Under the pieces are notes generated by a model, which saw only the letters and a list, made by a program, of their open reading frames with translations, was not told the DNA's origin and did no database searches. Shown piece by piece: positions 32,057 through 48,481 of a stretch of DNA of 64,000 nt. This DNA comes from Castanea sativa (lineage: Eukaryota > Streptophyta > Magnoliopsida > Fagales > Fagaceae): the NCBI RefSeq assembly GCF_040712315.1, contig NC_134013.1:655001-719000 (forward strand), written 5' to 3'. The first letter of the stretch is position 1. The number at the start of each line of letters is the position of its first letter. The position numbers were made by a program, and so were the translations under genes.

Positions 32057-34101
32057 ATGGGTTTTGAGGTTAGATCTAGCGACTTAGAGACAGACCTGTC
32101 ATCTAGTGCTGGCATGGTTGGGGTCGAGACTGACATGGCTACCTCTGTGCCTTCTTCCGTACCCTCGTCTTCTCACCCTTCCATTCCTGCTCCACCTCGA
32201 GCGTTTCATGCCCTCAAAGAAGAGTGTTCATTAAAGGGAGATACCTTTAAAAGATTTAGGGATAAATTCTAGTTCCCTGATGAGACTCGGGTTCGTCTTC
32301 CTAGAAAAGGCGAGAAGTCTTGTGCTTTTGCCCATGGTGAGGTTTGTTTTTATGAGGCTGTGTTCTTGTGTGGCCTCAGATTTCCTATCCATCCATTTAT
32401 AATGGAGCTTCTAAATCATTTGAACATAGCTCCAAGACAACTTATGCCGAATTCGTGGAAAATCGTCATAAGCTGTATGGTGATTTGGACGACCATAGTT
32501 GATTGGGATATGATCACGTTGAATGACTTCGTCTATCTTTATCGTCTGAAAAAATCTAAAGCATTTGGATATTATAAGCTTGTACCCTAGGATAGAAGGT
32601 CTTGTCTCATCATCGATCTCCTTTCGTCCTTCCGTTATTGGAAGTCTAGATATTTTTATGTGTCAAGTGATGGTTGGGAGGCCTTTTTCGACAACTTTTG
32701 GAGGGATGTCCCTAGGCTGCTGCGTCGGTGGGAGACCCCTCAACTTGGTGTGTGTGCCTCCTAAGTGACACCTTTCTTTCAATTTATTACGTGTTTTGAT
32801 CATCCATTCTAACCTTGTGTATTTTTCTATTTTGTAGTTAAAGAGCGTCTTGAGCTAGATAGTCGGTACAAGGAGCGTGTTTGAGAAGCTATTAGGCACG
32901 CAAGCACGATCGACAATTTCAACGAGCTGGTTGACCCCCGAACTTTGTCTCGTCATTGTTTGGGACCGAAGCCTTCTCATTACGTCCTTTATGCCATTCG
33001 TCGGGAAGAAAAGAAGAGTAAGTTATCTCAAGACAACAATGGATCTTCTTTCTTCCTTTCCTCCTCTCTTTTTCCTATTTTTTTTACTTTTCCATTGTTA
33101 CTCCTCTTTTGTAGAGATGACTGATAAGTTTAACAAAGAGTTGTATGCTAAGATCAAGTTGAAGAAGAATGAACCCCTTCCTAGCATTGGTCAATGGAGG
33201 GTGAAGGTTGTTGAGAAAGAAAAAGAGAAAGAGGTGGCAGAGAAGGGTTCGTCCACCCTTGCCTTGGACAAAGGAAGGGCTGCTTCCCCAGACTTTTCCC
33301 TCGAGGAGGTTACTCCTCTTGCAAAGAAGTGCAAGACAGGACACAAAGGGAAAGGGAAGGTGGGGGCCAGTGTTTGGGCAGATGCTGGGACGACTTTGGC
33401 TCGAGCTAATGAGGTCGTGATGCTCGAGGAGCTAAAGGAAATTTCAAGCGTGTCCTCTTACGAGATGGTTAGTCGCCATGTTCATAAACTCGTCCAGGTA
33501 ACTTTCTTCCATTTCTTCTTTTCTTTCATCTTTAAGTGTCAATTATCTCAGCTAGTCTTGAGTATTTTGTGATTTTGATTGCTCGGTGTTGGGGGAGGCG
33601 ATGCACATTACCTCCCAGTACTTGGGGAATAAGGAGAAGGCTATGGTAGCCACTTCCAAGGTGGAGGCACTGGAGGTCGAAGCTTCTGGTTTAAGAAAAG
33701 ACTTGATAGCGGCGATGGACACCAACAACACATCCAAAGAAAAGATCAAGACTTTATCTGAGTAGCTGAGCATAGAGAAGCTGCTTGTGAAATAGAAGGA
33801 CGAGTAGCTCACGGCTATCAACCAGAAAATGAAGAGCATTGTTGCCAAGGCCGTCCATGCCTTTTAGCTTACGGACGAATACAATGCCATTCTATTTGGC
33901 GGGTACTTCAAGGGTTTTGAATTGCTGAGAAGGTACCTGGTAAAACATGGCCTAGAGACAGACTTGGAGGATCTGGACTTCAAAGCCATTGATAAGGAGA
34001 TTGAGGCAAATGAGGCGGCACAGGCAACCCAGTCTGCTGCAGTTACTGGCGAGGATCCTCCAGAGCCTGAAAAAGATGGGAATGACGCTCCTACAGCATA
34101 A
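32057..34101 (+). pseudogene. Antisense ORF of a Tat element (putative gypsy-type transposon domain)
   Basis: The translation includes EVCFYEAVFLCGLRFPIHPF, then LNHLNIAPRQLMPNSWKI and LNDFVYLYRLKK, typical of the plant transposon-associated family known as Transposase_28 (PF04195). A charged coiled-coil-like C-terminal part ends at 34101. Likely introns lie at about 32750-32837 and 33019-33112, and a leader intron at 31749-31911. Stops at DKF, LVP and in the C-terminal part mark decay. Such ORFs lie antisense between pol and 3' LTR in Tat elements, which fits the minus-strand LTR on its left. Its biochemical role is not established. Confidence 0.7.
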
Positions 34102-34187
34102 TTTTATTACCTGTTTCCTTTTTCTTTTCTCTTTTTTTTTTTTGGGGTGCCCTGCTTGTTTTGGGGCTATTGAACAATTTACAACTT

Positions 34188-34191
<4 letters not shown>

Positions 34192-34248
<57 letters not shown>
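34192..34248. repeat. (TA)n microsatellite
   Basis: About 28 uninterrupted TA units in the 3' part of the antisense-ORF region. Confidence 0.95.
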
Positions 34249-34250
<2 letters not shown>

Positions 34251-34439
34251 TACCTTCCTTGCGTTCACGTGGTTTGTGAATGGTTCGTATTTCTTGTTTT
34301 GCTATAATTTGCTTTGCTAGGGCATGCTCTTCGTCCATCTTGGGACTTAGAAAATTTTTTCCCACTTATGAATTTCACTTCGCCGTTCTACTGCCTCGAC
34401 CTTAGTTTCTAGTTACACGACTTTCACCCATTCAAGGTC

Positions 34440-34880
34440 TTGGATCCAAACGAGTCACACCTTCTTTAAGGAATCTTTTCATCTCCACTTAGTGGGAATG
34501 AGGTACATCCGTTCAAAGAATCTTATCGTCTTTAGATGGTGTGGACGACGTACATTTAGTTAAGGAATCTTGTTGGCTTTGCTGGGTGTGGACGATGTAC
34601 ATCCATTTAAGGAATCTTATTGTCTTTTCTGGTTAAAATGATTCACATCTTCTTGAGGAATCTTATCATTTTAACATGGTTGGGGACGATTTACATCCAT
34701 TCAAGGAATCTTATCGCCTTTACTTAGTGTGGAAAATGTACATCCATTTAAGGAATCTTATCATCTGTACTTGGTGGACGATGTACATCCATTTAAGGAA
34801 TCTTATTGTCTTTTCTGGTTAAAATGATTTACATCCTCTTAAGGAATCTTATCATTTTAACTTCGTTGGGAATTTTTGTA
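34440..34880. repeat. Tandem repeat, about 60-bp units
   Basis: Degenerate units built on GATGTACATCCATTTAAGGA and ATCTTATYGTCTTT recur about seven or eight times. They sit between the antisense ORF and the next LTR, where Tat elements often have tandem repeats. Confidence 0.75.
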
Positions 34881-35320
34881 TCCCGTTGGCGATTTAGTTC
34901 GGACATGAGGGAAAAAGTTGGGCAAAATGTGTTAAACATTGGATAATGAGTTAATTGATCTTCTTTAAAAAAAAAACATTAGGTATCACTGATTGCTTTC
35001 AAACGGGCTACAGTTCCTACTTGTAGTACCTTTTTAGATGTTCAACATTCCATACAAGGAAAGACTCCTACATCAAGGGATCTTAGTTCACTCTTTACCA
35101 CTATATAAGCATCAGACCTTCTTTTCTCTAAGTTACGCAAAAAATCCCTAGCTCTCTCACTATAGAGTTCTTGGAGATCTTTCATTCACTGACTTGACCT
35201 TCGGAGGGTCTTTGGCTGGCACCTCACCGGTGCTATTCTATTGGTTCTTGGTTTCTTGTTCTTCGAGTACCCATTGGAGCGTTTAAGCACACTCACTGAC
35301 AATTTTTGTACATCATCAGT

Positions 35321-35338
35321 TGGCGCCATTTGTGGGAA
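35321..35338 (+). promoter_or_regulatory. Primer-binding site
   Basis: TGGCGCCATTTGTGGGAA, 2 bp after the LTR end. It is of the same class as 10456-10473 but differs after the seventh base. Confidence 0.6.
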
Positions 35339-35399
35339 ACAAGCGATTACCTATATCACCACTTCTAAGATAAAGAGTTGCATGGTCTAGACGTGATCG

Positions 35400-36696
35400 A
35401 TGGCTACCATCAAACCAAGAGACAGGGAACCCCCCCCCCAACGCCTTGTATAGACAAGTGCAAACCCTGGCAGCGGGCGGTTGAACGGCTCACGCAACAC
35501 AACCAAGAGTTGGAGCAATAACTAAACTAGAGGAACAAACGACGTCCCAAAGATTAGCACGATGAACGAGACAATGAAGAACAGAATGAAAATCACCTCT
35601 CAACGGTAGACCGACAAGAAAAGGAAGATCAAGAAGAAAGTAATATCCCCAATAGGCGGGACAGGTAGGAAGATACCGATCGACCATCGAAACTAAAAAG
35701 CAACGCGATACACATGGCTTAAGACATGCAGATGATGAAGGAAAAGATGGACATGATGATAAGCACCATGAGGGGACAAATATCCACTAACCTAGACGAG
35801 CTAGTTTAGCGGTCTTACTTAGCCTTCATTGCATAGGTGACTTCCTTCCCCCTTCCAACCAAATCCGAATGCCACAGGTGGAAGTTTACAATGGATCATG
35901 GGACCCACTTGATCATCTAGAATCATTCAAAACCCTTATGCACTTGTAAGGGGTCCTAGATGAGATCATGTGTCGGGTGTTCTCCACCATGCTCAATGGG
36001 CCGGCTAGAGTATAGTTCAGTAAGTTGGCCCCTAACACCGTCTTTACCTTCAAGGAGTTAAGCGAGCACTTCGTCACCCACTTCATAGGAGGCTAGAGGT
36101 ACAAGAGATCTTTGGCAAGCTTGCTCAACATCAAGTAGTGGGAAGATGAAAGCCTAAGATCATACGTGACTCAATTCAATAAGGAAGCCCTTTTGATTAA
36201 CGAGGCCGACAATAAAGTCTTGGTCACTGCATTCACCAATGGACTCTAGTCGGGAAAATTCCTCTTTTCCATCTACAAGAATGACCCAAAGACGATGGCT
36301 GACATGTTATACGAGGCCACTAAGTACATGAACGCTGAGGACGCCATGATGGCTCGAGGGGGCAGACCAAAGAAAAAGAAAAGACATGACGATCCCAGTC
36401 ACGATAGAAGAAGAAAGTCTGCTTGGACGAATGACTAAAGGGACGATAGGAGACAGAGTCCACTTGGGAGGACTATCAACTTAACCCCGTTAAACACTTC
36501 GCTGGACCAAGTCCTCATGCAAATAAGGGACAATGCAACACTGACCTAGCTAGATAAGCTAAAGGGCAATCCAAACAAAAGACCTAGAAACAAGTATTGT
36601 CATTTTCACCGAGGTCATGGACACGATACTTCTAAATGTTATGACATGAAGCAACAAATAGAAGCCTTCATCAAGCAACAGAAACTAAAAGCCTGA
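35400..36696 (+). pseudogene. Gypsy gag
   Basis: From ATG at 35400 the frame gives MATIKPRDRE, the gag core (VYNGSWDPLDHLESFKTLMH, FKELSEHFVTHF, LRSYVTQFNKEALLI) and a zinc-knuckle-like CHFHRGHGHDTSKCYDMK, ending with TGA at 36694-36696. At least a dozen internal stops, mostly TAG, make it inactive. An 11-base C run near 35430 breaks the N-terminal frame. Confidence 0.8.
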
Positions 36697-36699
36697 ACA

Positions 36700-36897
36700 A
36701 ATTAACAAATAAATGAAAAAGTTTGGGAGAAGTAATGTGTTTAAATAATAGAGAAAGCAATGCCAAATATGTATGATCATTGGACAGGATGAACAGTTTT
36801 GCTTGTAGTTTGGAACCTTGTTATGATTTTTGTGTCTGATTTTGGAGCTATAAATTATATGGGTATTATTTGGAATTTGGTTTATTTAAAATAAATA

Positions 36898-36930
<33 letters not shown>

Positions 36931-36946
36931 TTATTTAAAATAAATA

Positions 36947-37027
<81 letters not shown>

Positions 37028-37928
37028 AAAAAAAATAGGACCATGGATGATGTACAATCATGAAAGGCCAGAAGGTTAACTAACAGGGTAGCTTTAAAAA
37101 CATAGGTAAGGAAGTGGCCAAGTTGATTGAGATTTTTGCCTACCTGTAATGGCAATGAATGACAGAATTAGGTAAGAAGAGATAAGGTAATTTGATTTAG
37201 TTTAAACATGTGAGAAGGACGGAAGGTACGATAGAAAGTTTGTTGATTTTGCGATACAACAGGCCATCATAGCATAAGCTCACAATAGGCTTAAATCTAA
37301 ATGTAGGATGGCAAAAACCATATGTATAGTTGTCCCCAAGTTTTGGGAAGGATTTGTTTGGCTCGAAAGGGAAAGCAACTAATAGGTGAGTTATTTTATC
37401 ATATTTGGTGTAATTTGAGTGAAGACTGTTTGTACTCAGAGAAGTTGTGCTTTTAATGGGAGTTTGGCTCCTCTTGACGAGGTTAGTCTCCCTTCCTATA
37501 AAATGCATTTGCTTCACTTGGCGGTTCCTTCTCTACTTATCTCAATCTTTTAGATTTTTTACATAGTAAGCAGTCAATGTCCCTTTCAGTATTTTCTTTC
37601 TGTACACTTCTGCAGGCGTTTTTCAACGCAGTATCTAATAAGGAGGATTGATTAGGAGTTGCAGTTTGATTTGTAGTTTGAGTATGACTAGAATCTTGTT
37701 AAAAATGATTAGTCATACAAACTTGATACATGAAGTGATTTTTTTTACATGCTATGATTAATTTTAGTATGTTATAATATGTATTAAAGCTTGTTTTGAA
37801 GCTTGAAGCCTGGATTTATCATTAAAAACTAAAATCTGGTGCTTTATACTTCCTTTTCTTTTTTTAAAAATTCATAATTTTTTTCTAGAATTTCTTAACT
37901 GTCTTTTTCTGTGTGGGGATATTTACAG
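36700..37928 (+). other. Carrier intron 1 remnant, unit 3
   Basis: Aligns with 56370-57493 of the complete gene. Exon 1 and the left part of the intron are missing, replaced by the gypsy piece. A trinucleotide array at 36899-37026 is the main difference from unit 4. No gene is seen. Confidence 0.75.
36899..37026. repeat. (AAT)n-(ATT)n microsatellite, self-complementary
   Basis: Two AAT arrays separated by TTATTTAAAATAAAT are followed directly by an ATT array, so the right half can fold back on the left. Unit 4 has only a short AATAATAATAAAATAAAAT tract here. Confidence 0.9.
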
Positions 37929-40900
37929 ACCGGAACAGAGGGGTTTCACTCTCTTGGAGTGTTTCAATCTTTGAAGAAGTTACTGAAGCATGAAGGTTTT
38001 CAAGGATTCTATAAGTAAGTTCACACTCATTAAATTCAATCATATATTATATCTATCCCACAATAACGTATTCTAGCTTATACTTGAATGTATTTTAGAG
38101 GAAATGTAGCAAGCGTCATTCGAATCATTCCTTATGCAGCCTTGCATTTCATGACTTACGAACAGTATCGGTGTTGGATCCTGAACAACTATTCTGCCTT
38201 AGGAACAGGGCCCCTTATTGATCTTCTTGCTGGTTCAGCGGCTGGAGGAACTGCAGTTCTATGCACATATCCTTTAGATCTGGCTCGTACTAAACTTGCT
38301 TATCAGGTATATATCTTGCATAATAATGATGAAACATATGGTCTTATCTGAATGAGGTGGAGTATCTATGGCATAGTGTGAATTTGTAGTTATTAAATGT
38401 AAATTAACTGGTGTTTCTTGTTTACTTATCAATAAACTAATATGTTTTTTGTTTAGGATAGTAGTTAATGCTACCAAAGATTTTTCTTTGTGAGTTGTTA
38501 TCTAATTTCTTATGCTTTCCCCCCCATTAGTTTAAAATATGAGTATTAAATATTCATCTAATTTGTTTTTATATGTGCCAATATATAGAATTTACCTCCT
38601 AATTAGTTTGGTGGAAAATTCCTCCAACACACTACGTGGCAATTGAAACGACCATCTGCATGTAGTTTTAATCACATGACCTATTTAATAAGCCATGTGA
38701 TTTAATACACGTGGATGGTTTTAAGAATCACCACGTAATGAATTGGAGAAGATTTCTCCAAACTGGTGACTATGTCCTAAGAAAAAAATGTTGTAATGTT
38801 TTTGAAAGTTTATTTTAAATATCTTGCACAATAATTTTCTTGTGCTATATTTTGTCCGCTTTCTATATTTTTCAAACATGTTTTGTGAAGGATTTGATTC
38901 ATAGGTTTTTTTTTTTTTTTAATACGTAATAATATTTATTCAAATAAAAAAACAACAAATACATAGATTTTTTTGGTTTAGGGAAGTGACAAACTGTGTG
39001 AGGCTCTATATCAAGATGTTACTGTAATACCCCACATCCTTTTATTTGAGGTTATTGTTATATATTTTTTTCTTTTAAATATAATTGGTGAGCCATAGGT
39101 ATTCTTTTTATTAGTAACTGCAGCCCGCTACCCCACTAAACTCACATCTCTAATACGAACTACATGGTAGAGGAAGAGATAATCAAGATTTTCATAGAAA
39201 GGGTTTTATCAAAGAGGCTAAGAGGTGTTTTTCCTTGGAGTTTAGAGCACACACAATTGAAGAGGCAATCAAATTGTTCAAGGTATGATTTCTTACCGTT
39301 ATAAACAAAGAATTAAGAAGTTAGAATTTTATCATGGAAAACGTTAGTGATGTGTAGATTGTTGAATTGGTAATTTCTTAGATTACGATTTTACACTATT
39401 TCAATTCTTCGTGAATCCTAGGTTACCACTGTTCGGAGTCTAGAACAAAAGCCAAAAGTATTAAAACCTTGAATAAGGCTGCATCGTGTTCATAGGACTA
39501 TAAGGGCTTTAAGGCTGATGGTCTACCATATTGTCAATTCTGGATTGTTGGAAAATTGCACCCGACCCCACCTAGGTGCCACTAGTTAGCTCTCACTTTT
39601 GTCAAAGTCCAAGTTCTCTGATGGATGTATTGATAGCTTTAATAGTCTATGCCTAGGTGTTGACTATTTCCAAACACAATGAACCATTCAAGGGTTCAAC
39701 ATGTATACAAATTTTTAAAAAAGGATAATGACAGATTTGAGATTTTCATACCAAAATTCTCATATTAAATCTGTAGGGTCAATGAATGTTAAATTCATGA
39801 ACATGATCATATTGGTTTTGGCCCACTGTTTGCATTGGGGATTACATATTAAATCCTAAAGTGTTGGCTATTGCATTCCTCTTGGTAAAATGAGTTTCGA
39901 TTAATGCAAGGATGTATTATTGATTAAAATACCATTGGTTAGAAAAACGTTAATTTAGTGCTAAAAGTGTTATTAGTTCAGCAAAGTATAATCCTAGTGA
40001 GTCTATTTGTATAGTTTTCTAAGCTTTATATTTTGTAGAAGATATTAAGTATATTTCCATGATTGATTATAGGTCCTATTTAAGAGTATCTTGAGACTGT
40101 GTTGAGAGTGTTTCAACTGGACTTTTAGAGTTATTCAAGTGCTGTAAGTAATTATGCATAATATGCCCCATATGCACAAGTTTTTCCATTAGGTTCTTAG
40201 AGGTTAAAAGTTTTCAAAAGTTTTGTATTTCAAACTTATATTTTCTAAATTTTGTCAAAAGTATTTTTGCATCATTCAAAGAGAAATTTCGACTATTAAA
40301 TAATGTTTTAAAGAGATACTTCGAATTTTAAATAACGTTTTAAATGTCCAAATCTCATTTAAAAGATGATTTTCAAACTAAACTATTTTCTTAAAATAAT
40401 TGAGTTTTAAAGTAAGTTTCCTAAAAAGGTTTTTGTTCTTTAAATTTCTTAAAACCAAGTGATTTCAAAGCCATATTCCTATTCTCCAAATGATATTTAA
40501 AATGTTTCTTTTAGCAAATTGAAATTTCAGATTCACTCAAGAATTGTATTATATTTGTATAAATTCCTCAATTCCTATTTGTTCCCTAAGGGAGTCAAGC
40601 ATTCTTTGATTTATGTATCAATTTAATATCGAGATATTCGATATGCCTTTACTGTTGGAATAATTGTTAATATTATGAAAAGTATTCTATGCTGTATAAA
40701 CTTTGTTTTTTTGTGATATGTGACTCAAGATGAGTATTTTTAGAATTAATCAGATATATGTGTAAATCCGCTCACAAAATTGTATGTGAGAATATGTGTT
40801 GATCCCTCACTAGTAGGGGTTAGAAGTTGGTATCCGTTCACAGGATTGTATGTGAGAATATGTGATGTGTATATGTGACTCTATACTCTAATCAATTATA

Positions 40901-41770
40901 TGTATCTGGTTTCTAATGATTTTAAGATGTGATTACATATGTATTAAGTGATTCATTATATATTTTGGAATAATTATTTTTGATATCATTGAATGAGTTT
41001 GTGAAAAATCAAAATACTTGTGCTTTGCTTGACTCTATTCCGTTGTGTATTTTGTATAATTACTTACTAGATGTGTGGCTCACCCCATCAATTACTATTT
41101 TCAGATTAATGTGTAGTTGGGAATATAAAACCCTTTGATCGCTTTGTAAAGTGCAAGGTAGAGCGTGAAAGTTGTAGGTGACTTTCGTATTACTTGAAGA
41201 CTTATAGAATTTCAGTTACCTTTATTTTGTAATTCATGTTTTATATAGTGGAGATTATTTCAATTTGTGGAGTTTAGATTTTTGTAAGAGGTTTTTAAGA
41301 GTACTTGTTTCTTTGGAGTTTTAATTTATTTTGGATCAATTATGTTCATTGAGTTATATAAGTTCAGCAGGTTAGTCATATATCTAAATTCATATTCCAT
41401 AAATTTGGGTCATGACAGTTTCTTATAACTTATTCATGATCTGCTTGACTTACCTTTCATGGTGTGCTCACAGATAATTTGGGTTAATGTAAATGCATAG
41501 TAGTTCAGTGTTTAGATGACTATTTAACTATGTTGAGCTGTTAGGGAATTTTATGTGGAGTTTTCTGGTTCTTTTTCATCTTCTGGTTGATTGTTCCATA
41601 GTTAAAATTGTCATTATTTGATGCCTTTTTACTTTTGTATTTAATTCTTTATGGTTTTGTAGGTTACTGACACTAGAGGAAGTTTTAATTATGGTATGAA
41701 AAGCAACCATGCTCAACTTGCATATAATGGCATAAAAGATGTACTTAGAAGCGTTTACAAGGAAGGAGGT
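37929..41770 (+). pseudogene. CoA-type mitochondrial carrier, exons 2-4 (unit 3)
   Basis: Exon 2 is 37929-38014, exon 3 is 38099-38306, and exon 4 starts at 41663 and is cut at 41770. Lengths and phases of exons 2 and 3 match unit 4. Exon 2 begins TGTEG (unit 4 TRTEG). Exon 3 has GNVAS (unit 4 GNGAS) but keeps SAAGGTAV. A 2.4-kb solo LTR occupies intron 3. Exon 4 stops at GAAGGAGGT and continues as the Copia leader, so exons 5-7 and the 3' flank were deleted. Exon 1 is also missing. Non-functional. Confidence 0.88.
39023..41417 (+). mobile_element. Solo LTR, 2395 bp
   Basis: It begins TGTAATACCCCACATCC and ends GGGTCATGACA, with the TG and CA termini of an LTR. Flanks are GTTAC (39018-39022) and GTTTC (41418-41422); the uninserted intron of unit 4 reads GTTTC, so this is a 5-bp target duplication with one change. 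No internal region or second LTR is present. A segment with GTATGTGAGAATATGTG occurs twice (about 40783 and 40849). The family was not identified; the length suggests Ty3/gypsy. Confidence 0.8.
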
Positions 41771-42860
41771 TTGCACGCGTGTCATAATTTAATTAGTTGT
41801 AACTAAAATTAGTTAGTTAGATTTCATTCTGTTAGGCTTGTTAGTTAGCTTGTTGATAGGCTCTGTATGTGCGTTTATAAACAGAGCAGCACATGTAATT
41901 ATTTAGATCTTTTTTCATTTAAGATTATGAATTTCACTCTCAAAATTCTTTTTCATCTTCCTAATTTTCCTTTGAATTATTCTTCTTCAAGAATATTTTT
42001 CCTTGAATTCTTAGGAATAAGCTTTCCTTCATTTCCATGGCTAAAGCTTTAGCAACTTCTGATTCTATTACCGCTCCTACAGCTACAAACAGTTCTTGTT
42101 AGCCAATTACTCATTGTCAAAAACTTTCAAACCTGGTCTCGCTCAATGATCATGGCTCTCACAGCCAAGACTAAAATTGGTTTTGTCAATGGCACAATAT
42201 ACCAATGAATACCGTCCAATTTTCAGTCGTTGGATAAGATGCAACACAATGGTGCTCTCGTGGATTCTCAATTCTATTTCTAAAGACGTAGTTTCTGGTG
42301 TGAATATTTACACAGACAACTTGAGATGTCCGGCTTGGAGGTTTGCTTGGATATCACTTATTTTGCTGAAACTGAAAACTTATTGCTGAAAGTACGGTAG
42401 ATAAATGTAAAAGTTAGTTGAAATAATACAATGGAACCCATGAATAGTACCAAAAAATGCAGTGAAGTCCATGAATAGTAGCAAAAATAAGCTGAATAAT
42501 AAAATAATTTTAATTTTTCATTCTTATTCAAACGCATGTTGGATCTTCAAGAAAGGTTTGCACAAAGGAATGCACCTTGAATCTTTCAGATTTAGAAGGC
42601 AATATCATTTCTTGCTCAAGATTAGTCCATTTTGAGTGCTTACTTTACTAGGCTTAAAAAACTTTGGGATGAGTTATCTAATTACGAGGCCTGATTTGAT
42701 TATCGTATTCAAGAATACATTATGCATTTTTTAGTATTGTTTTCAAAGCAATTTGGACCACTTTTTAGTTGGAATTACTTCCAAACTATCAAGATAACTT
42801 CAATTAACCTTTGTTGATATATTGAGATCATCATTGGAGCCGAGAACTAAAGATTATTAA
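41771..42860 (+). pseudogene. Copia leader and gag remnant, unit 3
   Basis: It starts abruptly at TTGCACGCGTGTCATAATTT, matching 2141 in unit 1 and 20440 in unit 2; everything to the left is deleted. The gag start is ATG at 42037. The nested MITE is at about 42339-42536, and the KKLWDELSNYEA segment follows near 42655. No intact frame. Confidence 0.8.
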
Positions 42861-43275
42861 CTAGTACAAAATGAGGTGTTTACAGATGATTCTTTTTACT
42901 CAACCTACATTCTCAAATTCAATAGTAAGTGTGCCATTTTCAAACAACTACATCTCATTCATTTCAAATCCAAATTGTGTCAAATCTATGTCCATTTTAA
43001 AATTTTGGATGTCTACTTACCAATGAAACAATTTTCACATAGAAATTCATTATAGTGGGAAAGATACAAAAAAAGATCATCAAATTCTCATATTTAAGCG
43101 TATTAAAAGTTAGTTGTCTCTGAGCAACTTTTGGCCCAAACTCAAACCTATATAGTATTGTAGAAGCCATAATAAACCTTTAAAGTTCAAATAAGACTGA
43201 TATCACATACATGGAGAATACAAGTGTGTATAATTTACTAAATGTATAGATGCAAAATATCAATCATAAGATATG

Positions 43276-47535
<4,260 letters not shown>

Positions 47536-47744
47536 TACTTCCTGTTGTTAGAGCTCTTAGCCAACCTTTTAAAGTTAGGCCTATTACAATGAGCAAAGAC
47601 TAAATCACGGAAGGCCATGCGTTGACTGAGTCTAGGGGCGGCAAACCCAAACCTACCGACTCTAATTAAACCTAAATCCACCCGATTATTAGTTAGATTA
47701 AAGGGTTATCAACCCGATTAGACATAGTGATAATTGAATTTTAA

Positions 47745-48233
47745 CTAAAAACTTTGGCGCCTATTTAACCCCAAAAAAAAAAATATATAACCAAATTCAC
47801 CCAGCCCTTCCCACCCAAAAAAGAAAAAAAAAAAACCCACATGATCGTACTCACCCTCGTCCTCATGATCGTCGACTTGATCGTGAGAGTGAGTCGACGA
47901 GCTCGGATTGGAGCTGAACGAAATCGACTCGGCTTCCAGAGGAGCAATGTGACTCAGCAGAATATTCCGAAACTCGTCCTCCAGCCGAGCCATGGCGATC
48001 AGAATTGTCGAGTTCAAACCGCTTTCATCGCTGTTGCTGCTTTCGTTGTTGATGGTGGTGGAAGATAGCGACCGTTGGATTTCATCGACGGCTTGTAAGT
48101 AACGATCAACTTCGTTCCGATCAGAATCGAAGATCATTTTCTCTCTGGCTTCCTCCGATGCGGTTGAGTTCCACCGCAGGATTATCCCCTCCGCTTCATC
48201 CAACGGCGTTCGTTTATCCTCCGGTGGCTCCAT
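47745..48233 (-). pseudogene. Captured EXO70 N-terminal fragment
   Basis: An open frame of 162 codons starts MEPPEDKRTPLDEAEGIILR and contains STASEEAREKMIF, EVDRYLQAVDEIQRSL and LEDEFRNILLSHIAPLEAES. This is the N-terminal signature of the plant exocyst subunit EXO70, nearest in feel to the EXO70D group. Similarity stops after about residue 132 (about 47838), where the frame runs into T-rich element sequence. Full EXO70 proteins have about 600 or more residues and tether secretory vesicles at the plasma membrane; this piece lacks the membrane-binding C-terminus. The frame has no stop, so capture may be recent. Any product would be a truncated N-terminal rod. Confidence 0.8.
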
Positions 48234-48339
48234 TAACCAAAAGAAAAAAAAAATCTAAGAGAAGGTTTTTGATTTTTGGTTATGGTGGTGGGGGAGATAC
48301 TTAATGAGAGAAAGCGTTAGGATTAGGATAGGGAAAATT

Positions 48340-48388
48340 GAGGGTGTGGGTGTGGGTGTGGGTGTGGGTGTGACTGACTGACTGACTG
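48340..48388. repeat. GTGTGG / GACT microsatellites in the captured 5' leader
   Basis: TGTGGG units (about five) are followed by GACT units just upstream of the EXO70 ATG, on the side where the gene's 5' UTR would be. Confidence 0.8.
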
Positions 48389-48481
48389 TGTGTGTGTTTT
48401 TGTCTTGGAGTGTGGATTTTTTAGTGTTATAGAATTTCTTAACAAAATAATGCACCTGCTAAAAAAAGAAAAAGAAAATTA

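Larger units (their letters stand above)
34920..36700 (+). mobile_element. Gypsy LTR-PBS-gag piece, truncated after gag
   Basis: An LTR (start uncertain, near 34930; TATA-like ACTATATAAGCATC near 35100; GGCTGGCACCTCACCGGTGC; end CATCATCA at 35318) is followed by a TGGCGCC primer site and gag. Everything downstream of gag is missing: at about 36700 the sequence becomes carrier intron 1. The LTR may be shared with sequence on its left. Confidence 0.75.

Noticed and set aside
32057..34101. DNA transposase gene, from the family name of the domain
   Set aside because: The domain name is historical; the context is a Tat-type LTR element and no catalytic triad or TIR structure is visible.
34192..34248. 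Tyr-Ile repeat proteins encoded across the TA array
   Set aside because: Frames consist of microsatellite translation only.
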